Source: Apiospora phragmitis (Eukaryota; Ascomycota; Sordariomycetes; Amphisphaeriales; Apiosporaceae). From it: DNA of 64,000 nt. How positions within the stretch are numbered: the first letter of the stretch is position 1; each line of letters starts with the position of its first letter. The notes under the pieces are model-generated. The model was not told the origin of the DNA and ran no database searches. It worked only from the letters and a program-made list of their open reading frames with translations. The position numbers were made by a program, and so were the translations under genes. The stretch spans positions 930,001-994,000 of the forward strand of contig JAQQWL010000013.1 of the NCBI GenBank assembly GCA_038363925.1, written 5' to 3'. Of this stretch, positions 35,143 through 46,619 are shown piece by piece.

Positions 35143-35552
35143 CGTGCGATATCAGGGGCTTCGACTGTTTGGGTGCAGTCTTTGTTCATCATGTTCCTGT
35201 TGAAGCTGACCAGCACACTGCTCTCGATGGTATGGTTGAAGAGGCACGTGCATGCGCGTATCATTGTAGCGACTTAGAAAATGACAATCTCGTCGGCTCT
35301 GCTGGACCTGTGTTCGGTAAGTATCATTCATCGATCGCCAGCATGGTTGTGCGCCCTTCAAGCCCATGTGGCACTTCCGGTTCAGAACCAAGCAACGACT
35401 CGCTGCGGGACGGACCCTCTCTTGGACAGACGCTTTCGAACCGTGAGGAATTGTTCGGGGGAGATTGCCGGTGTGAAGGTGCCTGCCTACCTGCCTACCT
35501 CACCTTCAGCCTGGGAGGCGCTATATAATATGTTGCAAAAAGCATTTCTGTC
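35143..35552. other. Intergenic, NRPS 3' flank
   Basis: Contains the 3' untranslated region of the NRPS. Open frames of up to 119 codons are present on the forward strand but show no family features. No further cluster gene is seen on this side before the 5S gene. Confidence 0.5.
35521..35530 (+). promoter_or_regulatory. TATA-like element of the 5S gene
   Basis: The sequence CTATATAATA lies about 25-32 bases before the 5S start. Fungal 5S genes commonly have a TATA-like box near -30 that works with the internal control region for RNA polymerase III. The position fits; function is inferred. Confidence 0.55.
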
Positions 35553-35671
35553 ACATACGACCATATCCTGCTGAATACTAGGGATCCCGTCCGCTCTCCC
35601 ATATATAATCAGCAGAGAGCCGAATTAGTACTAGGGTCGGTGACGACCTGGGAATCCTCGGTGTTGTATGT
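35553..35671 (+). rRNA. 5S ribosomal RNA, diverged copy
   Basis: Begins ACATACGACCATA and ends TGTTGTATGT, the terminal helix I strands of ascomycete 5S rRNA, which pair over nine positions with one G-U. The internal CCCGTCCGCTC block, a TTAGTACTAGGGTCGGTGAC region matching the loop-A/box-C area, and GAATCC are also present. The length of about 119 nt is normal. The middle (helix II-III, about 35,566-35,610) differs a lot from the common fungal sequence, so this may be a variant 5S type or a pseudogene. Single dispersed 5S genes are usual in Pezizomycotina. Confidence 0.82.
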
Positions 35672-35675
35672 TTTT
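35671..35675 (+). terminator. RNA polymerase III T-tract
   Basis: Five T residues follow the 5S 3' end directly, as expected for Pol III termination. The first T overlaps the last base of the mature rRNA as drawn. Confidence 0.7.
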
Positions 35676-36106
35676 GCTCCTTTTGCTGCAAATATCACCT
35701 TTTGTCCTCACGAACCGAGCCCCAAACTTCGGACTAGACAAGATCTCTGCAAAGAAATGGTATATATCTATCAAAGCCCTGCTCTTTCCCATTAGACCCA
35801 GGTGACTAGAACCTCCGTAAAGCTTATTTTAATAGTAAAATGTGTAAGTGAAGTAAGCTGTGCTGCTCGTTGCTGTTCACGGGAAAGGACTTTTGGTGGT
35901 TGAGGCTCTGTCCACTAAAATCCGCAACCTAAAATAAAATCGACAGGGGTCTCCGAAAAAAGCAAGTGGGCTGTACTACTATTTCTGGGGCGACGTTTTT
36001 GAGTCATCTTGGAGGGGCATAACCAAGTTGTGAGGAACTCCTCCAGTGACAGAGCTCAATCCCGAACGCCTCCCTCCCTCCCCCTATCCGCTGAATCACA
36101 CGCATT
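35676..36106. other. Intergenic, upstream of eIF2B alpha
   Basis: Holds the promoter and 5' leader of the eIF2B alpha gene, with a pyrimidine-rich CTCCCTCCCTCC run just before the start codon, a common feature of housekeeping fungal promoters. No other gene seen. Confidence 0.5.
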
Positions 36107-37354
36107 ATGGCTGACGTTCAGGATGGCGCCGTCACGCGCGATCTGCCCCTACGAGGGAGCAATGCCGACGCCGAGTCTTTCGAGTACGTTTTCCCGAGAG
36201 GAGGGGCTGCGATGCGCCACCATGGGTCTTGACTGGAGCTGTGTGTGTTAACTGACCTTTCTTTCTCCCGGTAGCATCGTCGCGACCTACCACCGCCTGC
36301 TGAAAGAGGACCCGGACCTGACCATGCCGATGGCGGCCATCGAGGCCCTGATCGAGTTCCTGGGCCACTCGCAAGTCAAGACCGTCTACGAGACTATCGA
36401 TCTCGTCAAGACGCAGTCCGAGAAGCTGCAGGCCGCCGTCCGCAACCCCATCGCCCTGAGCCACGGCACCGACCTCTTCAGCCAGTACCTGATCATGTCG
36501 CTTAAGCAGCCCGCATCGTCATCAGGATCCAACGGCTCCAACAACAGCAAGTCCTCCCCCGCCCCGCAGCCCCCCCTCGACAACCCCCACGAGAGCTTCG
36601 AGGTCGTCCGCCAGCACCTCCTGCGCAACAGCCGCCTCTTCGCGACGCGCGCCAAGAACGCGCGCGAGCGCATCGCCGTCAACGGCCGCAAGCACCTGCA
36701 CGACGACACGACGATCCTGACCATGGGCGGCTCGCGCGTCGTGGGCAACCTGCTGGGCCGCGCCGCGCAGAAGCACGACTACGGCTGGTACACGGACCCG
36801 CCGCGCCAGTTCCGGGTCCTCTACGCCGTCGACCCGGCGCTCGCGGCCGAGAGCGAGGCCGTGGTCGCGTCGCTGCGCGGCCAGGGCGTGCCCGTCGCCA
36901 CCGTCCCCTTCACCGCCCTCGCCTACGCCATGGCCACCGTGGACAAGGTCGTCGTCGGCGCCGAGGCCGTCACCGCCAACGGCGGCATCATCTCCAGCAT
37001 GGGCACCTACTCGCTCGCCGTCCTGGCCAAGGCCAGCCGGAAGCCCTTCTACGTCGCCGCCGAGCAGCACAAGTTCGGCAAGACCTTCCCCGTTGACGAG
37101 TTCGACTTCAGCTTCGACCAGGGCGTCATCAATTTCTACTCCGACAACACCAAAGAGGGCAAGGACAAGAAGGTGACGATGCCAGACCCTATCGATTTCA
37201 CGGTATGCCTGGTCTACTACTATCTATCTTCTGGATTACGTAACTGACCCATGCATTCTCACAGCCTCCGGAGCTTATCGAGGCTTTCTTCGCCGACCAC
37301 AAAGTGCTAACCCCTGATGAAGTCGCGAAGGAGGTGATTGATATGTTGATGTAA
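36107..37354 (+). CDS. GCN3: Translation initiation factor eIF2B subunit alpha
   Basis: Regulatory alpha subunit of eIF2B, the guanine-nucleotide exchange factor for eIF2; it senses phosphorylated eIF2 in amino-acid starvation. Three exons (36,107-36,183, 36,275-37,202, 37,265-37,354) give 364 residues, slightly longer than the roughly 305-330 usual because of a Ser/Asn/Gly/Pro-rich insert around residues 100-120. The IF-2B fold is clear: the N-terminal helical part with LSHGTDLF, then the Rossmann-like part with VVGAEAVTANGGIISSMGTY, KPFYVAAEQHKF and a C-terminal PELIEAFFADHKVLTPDEVAKE. All three exons join in frame with no defects, in contrast to the cluster upstream. GC content is high for the window. 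It is convergent with egtA, whose end lies about 600 nt away. Confidence 0.96.
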
Positions 37355-37950
37355 GGCGAACTTGGTAGCATGAAGTAAGGCCTGGCAGGCGTACGGCATA
37401 TGGCGGTAGTTTTTAAAAAGAACTACACGTGGTATTATTGATTTTACACGATCACAGACTTGACCAGTCTGCTGGTTCTCATCGCTCGGCGTTACAGGTA
37501 TAGGAACTAGATCAAAAGGATGAGAAGGAGATATATCCCTATTGGCTGAACGTTAAGGTGCAGCAAGCCCCCAAGATAAGCCTCTACATGATCTGGAGCT
37601 TCGGCATAATCGACATGAAGGGGCTGCGCACCCATCGTCACCGATAAACCTAATCAGTGGAACGGAACGTATCATTAAAACATTGTTGAATAAGGGACGA
37701 CTATCATTCACAGCAAAAGTCGACCCCAATTACTTATCCAATAGACGCAGAAATGTCTGCTACTCAAAACCCGATGAAATCATACACTTTTGAACTGCGG
37801 CTGGGGCGGGATGTCAACCGCGCCGCGCGGGCCTGCCAAAACAGGGTTGAGAGCTGCTTGAGCTGGCCGACGGTTGTGATGCCCAGGGTTGAATACTGGT
37901 TGCCATCACTACTTACAATCATCCCCTCCTTATGTAAACACCACTGTAGT

Positions 37951-40900
37951 CTACAGGTCTCGGATCAGTCGAGCTCCGCACCAAGCATATAGGTAGTTTC
38001 GTTGATACCAGTTGACGCTGAACGTAAAAGATTAGTCAGGCAAGCATACAACAATGCAACACGACATGGGCCGAATCGACTTACAATGACTTCCGGCCGG
38101 CGATTCTGGGGTGTGTGGCCCACGACCCACCGAGGACGACGTTGTGCTTGCCATCAAAGAAGTCGGCTAGTATGCAATTAGTTGGATACGGAAATGGAAA
38201 ACAGCCGAACGCGAGCGCTTCAAGGGAGCCCTCACCAGTGTATCCAGGGTACAGAGCCATGGGTTCGAAGCCTTCGTGCTTCTCCAGGGGGGAACTGGTC
38301 CATTCCCAGACACCTCCCATCTGGCCCTGTCCCGCGAGCTGGTCGCCGTGGGCTGTCACGGCGACTGGGTGCCAATGTTTGAACCCGACATTGGCATCGG
38401 TCAGGTCAACAAAAAGCCCGTCATTCTCAGACGACTTGCTGCTGACCAGGGTTGAGTCCTTGGATGGCGGCGTTTCCTCGACACCATTGTTGACGAGATG
38501 CCTGATCATGCCGGATGTTAGCTTATGCTCGCTTCATCATGGCAAGTGATAAGCAAGGGTGAGAAAGGAAATCGCATACCCATTTACGGCCGGAACCGTC
38601 TTCCCAAGCGTACGCTCGGCCTGTTCCAGCCTCATGTAGTCGACATGAGTGTAGACGCTTCGGGCCTCTTCGAGGGTTGGGATACGCCCTCCCATCCAGG
38701 CGGCACAACTGGCTAGCTCATCGTAAGAAGCAAAAATGGGCCAATCGAGTGCGTATTTGAGGGGTACAAGTCCGTATACAGTCCGGACAGACTTGCCCTC
38801 CAAAAAGGAGGCGGGCACGGCATGTGCTGTGTGACTTTGACCCTCGGCTTCACCGTTTCCGACATGTCCATTGGTATGGCCGTTGACATTTCCATTAGTG
38901 CCATTGCTGCTTCCTGTCTTATTATCTGCCCATGAGGCGGGCAGCGTCATCGCTTTGGTATCGTACATGTATTTCGCATACTACCAGAGTTAGTCCTGCA
39001 GGTAGTAGGTTGGTGGCTGAGTTACCTCTTCATTGGTGATTGGGCGTCCCTTGGCCTGGAACGCATGCACCTTCGCTTGTCTAGCAGGCTGTTCGTTGTC
39101 CCTACAATGGCAATCAGTGGCAAACCAAAGCTTGATGAATCATGTAAACATACCAGCCGAAATGGCCCTTGAAGTAAAGGCCGTCTTGAGGGTCGTTCAT
39201 GCCGATAGTAATACATTGCTCCGGGATGTCGAACCAAACATTGTCCTTTCGCTCACTGTAGGCCTTTTCAGCAAGAGCTTTGAAGTCCGGAACAGCGGTG
39301 TGAGACGGTGGGCGGGTTTTGTCACTTTGTAACATCATGTAGAGAAGTGTCTCCATGTGCATGATCTCGTGCTCGAATCCAACCCAGATGGCTCTTCCCA
39401 CATCCCTAGGGATAGAATCCTGACCATCTTCGTAAAGCTTCAATAGTTTAGCCCGAACTCGTTCTTGGTAACTAAGAATCTGCTCGACAGCAGGCCACTC
39501 GTCAGGGATCTCTGAGTGGGCATGGCAATGATCTGGGTTGTCGACATCGGGGTCGATGCCCCTTTCGAAGATGGAATGGTAGAATGCTGGTTCCGTAGGA
39601 GCCAGTTTGGTCACTTTGCCGAGTTGAATGTCCAAGAAGGCAGGAATGTGACCCAAGTAGAAGATGCAGGCATTACGTAGCTTGATAGGTTTGTCAAGAA
39701 GCTCCTCGTTCGGCAGCATGTGTTGCGTGACGGTGTCCCAGCTAAACCATAGGTTCTTCCAGTCGTCAAGGGATGGAAGAGTCGCCTGGGCATACTGGGA
39801 AGGCTTCCGGCCGAACTCCATGGTGGTGGGCTTGGTCAGCAAGTGCAACCCTACAAGTCGGTCTTGTCAGCGTGGCGGGACCGGGTGGGAAAATGAGTCG
39901 GTAACAGAAAGAGGGAAGAGCCCGGCCACAATTTATTGGTATCATGATGGCAGAAGAAACCGGGTGAAGTGCGCAATATGCACTACTTGAAGAAGGCATC
40001 CCGAGTGGTCTGACTATGCACCAGGGAAATGTGGGGGAAGGGTGCTTATTCGTCCAGACGTCCTCGAAGAGATTTGTGCCCAAGCTTGCCTCGGGTCGGA
40101 CAGCAGAACGGGAAGAAAAAAGAAGCTCACCGTATTCGTCGCCTTCGACCATCCATCTGTCACTTTCAACCACACCGGCAGCTCTCCACAAATTTTGCAT
40201 CCCATCTTTCGAGTACTTGAGACTCTGTTCCACTTGGATGCGTTCGTGGGCTTTGATGGTCTCACCCAGTACCGTCGTATCACGGACAGGCGAATAGAAG
40301 GCTTGGTGCCGCCCACCTTCATTGTCGTATACATATTCTCCTATCACCTCCCAATCCTCGAGTTTGAACTCCTCCCTCCCCAGCACTTCATTGGCGTGCC
40401 GGAGGCCATTAAGAATGAACCTGTGGACCTTGTCAGCCAGAATTCGAACCCGCAGGCTCCATCCGCTCCGTGACTTACTGGTGAGTGACTCCTTCGCGAT
40501 CTGTATGGAATGGTTTAGTTTGGATCCAGAGCTAGGTTAGTAGTACTGACCATTGTAGGCATGACTGCGGCCAAAGTCAGTTCAGTCCCGAGTTATCTGG
40601 CTTGAATAATACATACTAAACTTTTGATGGGTTGGTGCACGAGTCCAGCCCAATCACAATAGTATCAGCAGGTTCGAGGACTTCGGTGAAACCCTTGAGG
40701 AATTCAGCTGCTTCATGCCGATGGAAGTTGCCTATATACATCACAAGTCAGACTGAAATGATAGGTAACTTTTGGATTGCTCACCAATGCTGGAGCCAAG
40801 ACTCATGATGCATTTCCTCCTTTTCGCAATAGAGGGTTTTTTTAGCCATTCGCGGCCATCATCGTACGTGCCAAGTAAACCGTGAGTCCGCACATGACGA

Positions 40901-41493
40901 AGGGTTGGGACCTGGCGAAGAGTCCTATCCAGCTCCTCCCGGCTTAAGTCCAGCGCATAATAGTCGACATCCTTGCCGGCATCTTCCAACGCCTGGAGGA
41001 GAAGGGAGACCTTCCTCAGGTTGCTGTTATGGCAGTTATATATCGCGTGCCATAGATGTAAGATAGTAGTATATGAACTTACCCACTGCCAAGTTCAACA
41101 ACGATAGAGCCAAAAGGGATGGATCTGGCAATAGCGGCGGCCGAACGGCGCAGGACTTGGATCTCATAATTGGTCAGGTAGTACTCCTCCAGATATGTGA
41201 TCTATGCACAGTTAGCATGCCCAGCACGCGAAATGTGACGCTGATGAGTTCTGCTGACCTGCTCGAAAAGTTGCAACCCCTTTTCGTCGTAAACCAGCAA
41301 CGTAGGGGAGCTTCCGGGGGCCCTCCTCGGGCCGAAACAGCTTGTGTATTTCTTCTTTCAGGTTGGTCTCAACAGCGGCTTGCCGGATATCAATAATATC
41401 CACATCCTTTTGCAAACCCCCGCTCTTTCCGGCCTTGTTTCCCGAGGCAAAGGCCTGGGAGTCGGGGGAAACATCAACAGCGTGAGACTGCAT
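37951..41493 (-). CDS. egtA: Ergothioneine synthase EgtA (EgtD-EgtB fusion)
   Basis: Bifunctional ergothioneine enzyme. The N-terminal SAM methyltransferase makes hercynine from histidine; the DinB and sulfatase-modifying-factor-like C-terminus joins it to cysteine with oxygen and iron. Twelve exons fit, including microexons of 14 nt (40,551-40,564) and 22 nt (40,479-40,500) and an intron of about 280 nt (39,851-40,130). Seen: DIIDIRQAAVETNLKEEI at the start, ELGSG SAM loop, YYALDLSREEL, the iron-binding EHEIMHMETLLYMM, then GGVWEWTSS and GGSWATHPRIAGRKS near the end. Two one-base excesses break the frame: in a GGGG run at 41,305-41,308 and near 37,990 in the last exon (uncorrected stop 37,919). 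The start could also be 41,514. Ergothioneine is an essential antioxidant in conidia, so errors are likelier than loss. Confidence 0.93.
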
Positions 41494-41514
41494 CTTTGCG
41501 GGCAGGCAGTGCAA

Positions 41515-43987
41515 TGCAGTAGGGCGAGTCGTGTTGAACGATAACTCCAGAGATCACAATGAAGGCACTGCGATGAAGGCTTGATTGGAAGAGGTTTCGA
41601 GGTAACCTGGGTATTTAGGTCAAAGAGGGAGGAGGTATATATGTAGTATGTAGCGAGGCGGGTGCGAGAGGCACCTGGATGCAACAAGCTGGGTACGGAG
41701 ATGTTGGCTGAAACCTTAATGGGCCTTGCTAACGCTGACGCTGGCGCAGAAAACAGTTCGGTAGCTCGACTCGGGATGATGATGTCAATTTACATTCAGT
41801 CGAAACCCGCTATGTCGCCTTATAGCGCGTTGGTGCAAGTATCATCCAAGGTCTCCTCTCTGGCTCCATTCGGTACCCAATAGGGCTGTGCAACCAAGCG
41901 TCCAAAGTACGGGACCAAGTCCAGCCGTTGAGGAGCGCGCAGCTGGTCCATGGATTTCATGGATGCTTCCAGTCTGTGCCCCAGCAATGGGATGATGGGA
42001 AAGCCGAATCGGTTTGTCATGGTTTGCAGCGAGTTTGGGGGTTAGTTCGCTTTGTTGGTAGAGCTGAATGCCAGGTAGGGCCCCAACGTACACACATGTA
42101 TGTAGGTATGTAGCCAGGTAGTCATGGTTTTTCGGCTGTCTGGGAGGAGCAAATCAGGGGAGGCCCAAAGCTATTAGTTGAGCCCCACGCCCCGCAAACC
42201 TGGCTTGCTTTTGCTCGTACTTGCAGCTTGCAGCTGCTGGTCATCATGGTTCTCCGTCGACATAATGTAAAGGTAAGCCTGGAGGTTACATACATTACTA
42301 CCTACCACCTTGGGACAATGGACTGTAATTCATAATGTATATGTTAGTCTATATGCGCGTACATATGCAATGTTTCCATGCGATTTCCGCAGGGTTTGTC
42401 CTCAGCTTCATACGGCTGGACATGCTGCTGGCTGCTAGACCACTACGATCCTGCTCCGACAAGACAGAAACAGCTCAACACCTGTCTCGTCATCTGCCTA
42501 CTCGGGAGCCTTGGAAAGGCGGGTGTTGGGCGTCCATTCCTGAAGCCTCACGTCAGGAACGCACGACGAAGATTTGTAAACGTTGTTTGCGTGACCAAGA
42601 ATACGATGGAAAGCGACAAGCGAGAGTGGAAAGTCCATCCACACCCTGCGTGTACAGACCCAATATGACTGGTGCGGAGCGGGTGGCGGGCTCATTGTAC
42701 GGGGTATATGGATGGGTCCACGCGCCTAGAAACCACCAGTTCCCATAAAATGTAGCAGTAATCGTGGGCAAAGGCCTTGCCCGGTGTTATCAGATAGATC
42801 TTGATTGTTCCTACATACATATACATACAGAATATCACGCAGGCTAGAGTCCCTTCCGGGGAAGCCGGGCGAACACCGCATGTATTACGGGCACGTGGTG
42901 GAAGATGATTGTGTGAATTGCTCGACACTGAACCGACCTAGACCATGAGTAGACGGCGATTAATAAGCGCACTTTGTGACTGTCAACTGTCGTTGTTTAC
43001 TGCTCCTGTGATAGAATGCCCACACGTCATCTCGACGTGGAATGGGGCCACCGGCGGATATTACCCCTCAATAGGGATCCTCTACCCCTCTTCACAGGAA
43101 ATGTTTTCTTGTCTGTGTATGTCGGGAGATGGGACTACATACATCCCACGCAAATGCTTCTTGCGAATGATGTGATCCTTGGCGGAAAGGCATCTTATTC
43201 GCCGATCTGGTTTCTCTACTCAAGAATAATAAACAAGGGGGGGTGTAGAGGAGTACGGGGGTTTAGGTTAAAGAAAAAGAAGAAAACGAAATGTCCGAGG
43301 AAGCCCGATGGATGGCGCGCATCGGTTCTGATCGCCGCTGGCTTGCAGCAGGAAAATGCGGGGAACTTTTAACGACAATTGCAGTTGGAACGCACAAAGA
43401 GGACGCGGGCCAGTCAGCCATTGGTCAAGAATAATAAACCATCGACTATGTTGGCTCCATGGAGCATTTATCGAGTATGCATCTGTGAGACGGACTGATG
43501 ACCTTGCCATGGCAGCCAGTCCAGTCCAGTCTGGGGAAAGATGCCAGGCTCCATTCGTTCGCTTCCCTGATACGGAGCTGCCGCCGAGGCAGGAAACAGC
43601 GAGGTCATCTCCATTAATCTTCCCTAGGCAGTGACTAAGAACCTATGTACTTAATTTTTATCCGTACTTTCGCAAGATACGTGGCGAGGGCAAGCAAGGG
43701 GGTATAGCAGTTCAGAAAGCCGTCAGGTTGGACACATGACTGGATCTACATTGCATTCGCAAATGCTTGGGATATCTGCGGGGGGGAAACGTCACTAATT
43801 ACTCGGCCTCTGCCAGGCCTATAGCACGGTCAAAAAGGCGGGTGCATGAAGTGGAAGGAAACCCCATATCGCTGACTCGAAAAACAACACTTCACATATC
43901 TTCCTGCTTTTGTGCAACTCCTCAAACGCCCGGCCCCGCTGTTCCCGAGAGGCCCAAAGCGCCCCCTGTCCGTATAATCCGACATGC
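41515..43987. other. Intergenic, egtA promoter side
   Basis: About 2.5 kb with no supported gene. It holds the egtA promoter and the 3' flank of the transcription factor. CTACCTAC and ACATACAT runs are frequent. Open frames up to 137 codons look random. Confidence 0.5.
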
Positions 43988-46619
43988 TCAAGCAAATCCT
44001 CCATGCTGCGGCATCAGCTGGTACGAGACATCCGGCGATAAACTGAAAAATCCATCAATCCCATCCCAGGGGTCATTGTTCTGCGTCAGTATCCCCAGGT
44101 CATTCGTGACGTTGAACCGTCGACTCTCTTCATGATCAATCTCATACTGGGGTCTAGCATAGCCCATGGCCTGCGCAGCCATTGCCGCTGGATCTAGAAT
44201 GTCGCCTGACGAAGCGTAGACTTGGGGGGGAGACTGCATTTGATGCAGGGAAGCTGAGTAACGATGCTGCTGCCAGTGCTCCTCTTGGCCTTCATTGGGT
44301 GGTGGTCCTGATCCAGCCTCCGCTTTGAGCTCCATGGGACCGTTGGCTTCCGCGTGCGTCATCGGCGATGCGTTCATAGGCGCGCGATTGATTGCAGTGA
44401 AGGAGCCCGATGGGGCCGATCTAGAGAACATACGATCCGACCCGGAGGTGCCCGGATTCTCGGTTGCAATCGGTGAACCGCGGTCAACGGGGCTATCTCG
44501 AGATCGCTCCATACCCTCAACACCACGCCCTATCTGACCAGGCCGCATTACACCAAAGTCCTTTAAGATATCCAGTCTGGAGTAATTCTCCAGATCGGCA
44601 CCTCCCCCGCCTTGACGGAGAGGAATATCGGACCTGCCTTCGAGGGATTTGTTCTTCTCAACGTGCCTGTCGAAATCCCGCTTTATCGTTGAGAAGTAGC
44701 GGTCCATCTGCTGGAGGACACCGACATATGTTGATGCCATCTTTAACCAAACAGTCATCTTATTCAGTGTCTGATAAGTGAGACCGGTCGGCCCATGCTG
44801 GAAATTATCCGGCTCAGATTCGCCCGCGGCTGATTCGTTCCATCGATGGCTTAGGATGTGTTTTTCCGTATCCATATGAGGAAAGTGTTTGGCATATTGT
44901 GCCACGAACGCCGCAGTCCAGATGGCGAAGAGAACGATAGTAGATTGAGGCAGCTTATCTTTCTTTTGGCAAATTTCAATCAGGTCAATGATCTCTCTGC
45001 CGGCCTTGAATACATATTCCGCACTCTTGAGCCAGAACAATTCGGGTGCTTGATCCTCTGGGAATGTAGGCTTGTCAAGGGGACCTACCGGCCCCTTCTT
45101 GCAGCGGATTGGAACGAACGGAATATACCTGAGAACCACGTCAATACTAGTCAAGTCAAAACGCATAGCCATGAGCCATCGATTTAACTCACTCTCTGTG
45201 TAGCATAATGAGGCACACATTTCGCAGCATATGCAAAAGCACATATACACTGGATGCCTGGTGATTCTCGTGCTTGAAGTAATTGGAACGGGAGAACGTA
45301 AAGGTGTCAGGCAGATCAGCATCGAAAGCCTCAAATGCTTCCCGTAGCTGGTAGAATGTCGTTCTCTCATCCCACGGCGGGTATTCTTCTACCAGTCGGC
45401 CTCCAGCAATACTAAACTTGGAGATATCCCCCCAAAGATCAACCAGTTGTATGAAACGGCTCAAAACGCTATCATCTTGTATATGCCGCTGCTCACCAAA
45501 TTTGCGTGGGCGTAACAGCAAGGTCTTAACAGGTACAGACAAGTCGAACCTGTCCTCGGGACAGGGTAGTTGTATCTGCAAGTCCTCTGCTCTCATGATA
45601 GACGATCTCTCCTTACCACACGCTAGCATTCGGTCTAGAATCAAACAGCTGAACATGGTGCGCCGCTTCACCTCCTTGTCCTGGATTCGTTGGGAAGGTG
45701 AGATGCCTGGCGATGGCTCTTCAGACCCCTCTCGGCTGTTCTTCACGTCGCCGAAACCCAGCTTGAGGAATTGTGCCATGCGGATGGCAGAACCTACATA
45801 CATCCATGCAGCTAAACCGCCACTTTGAGGGCGTGTTTGACCCCATTCATACAAACCAAGCATCAGCAGAGCCTGAACTCTTTCGACCGAAGCGACTCTC
45901 ATGGTCGTTCGCAGCGGGCCGAGAGCCATGGTAAGTGTATCGGCATAGTACTCCGACGCGGCGGCAGGATCGATCTGGGTCTGAACTGGCCGTGACCTTG
46001 CGTTGCCGCTCTGTGAGCTGCATACGTGAGCAAGGTATTTTACCAGGTCGGGATGAAACCGGGCAGTGAGCGTCAGGACTCCGAGAAGTACCAAGTTGAA
46101 GTCAGGGGAAGGGTCCGGTTGAGATGTTTTAAACTTGTGAGCAATCCTATCCTTCATGGTCGGCAAATGCAAGAAGGGCAGCTCTGGCGCGAAATGAAGC
46201 TTATAGAGATCCAAGACTTGCTCCCAAAGGTCTTCGGTGAGGAACGGCGCGGCCAAAACTTCATCTGCGTACATCGTTGCCTTTTGATTGTCCATCTTGG
46301 AGATATCGTCGATCCGTTTCAGCTTCTTGCGATCAGAGCCCCCGTCCCTATCCTGCTTCATGCCGACGGGTGGCTCAGTCCTCTTCGTCGGTGCCGGGTT
46401 GGCTTCAGGAAGCTTAAAGATGCACTCTTTGCCCGTCTTGATGCAACTATCGCAGGGACTACTCCCGCCATTGTTCTCGCATTTGATTTTGGACTTTCGG
46501 CACCTCAGGCAGGCGATGCTCGACCGCATTGGTGGGCGCATTTTGGCCTGCTGCTTCTTGCTTTCGTAACCCCCCGCCAAAACCCCCTTCCCATCATTCA
46601 CTACATAGCCCCTCACCAC
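43988..46619 (-). CDS. Zn2Cys6 fungal transcription factor
   Basis: Nuclear regulator of the Gal4 class. The zinc cluster C-x2-C-x6-C then C-x2-C-x6-C lies at residues 36-65 (ACLRCRKSKIKC, CDSCIKTGKEC), preceded by a basic MRPPMRSS. The fungal-specific transcription factor domain runs from about residue 110 to 560, with FHPDLVKYL, LGLYEWGQTRPQSGGLAAWMYVGSAIRMAQ and RRTMFSCLILDRMLA. The C-terminal 300 residues are polar and probably disordered. One intron (45,129-45,192) joins two frames cleanly to give 855 residues. Translation may begin at the ATG at 46,541 instead; a further open frame at 46,633-46,863 could be an upstream exon or uORF. It has no defects. The target is unknown, and its 7-kb distance from neighbours and position outside the cluster do not suggest it controls the NRPS. 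Confidence 0.92.

Noticed and set aside
36522..37070. 182-codon reverse open frame inside eIF2B alpha
   Set aside because: Gly/Asp/Val-rich low-complexity shadow of a GC-rich real gene on the other strand.
37753..37992. 79-codon forward frame between eIF2B alpha and egtA
   Set aside because: Overlaps the last exon of egtA on the opposite strand and has no recognisable domain.
40440..40470. GGTTCGAATTC resembling a tRNA T-loop
   Set aside because: It lies in an egtA intron and the T-stem does not pair.
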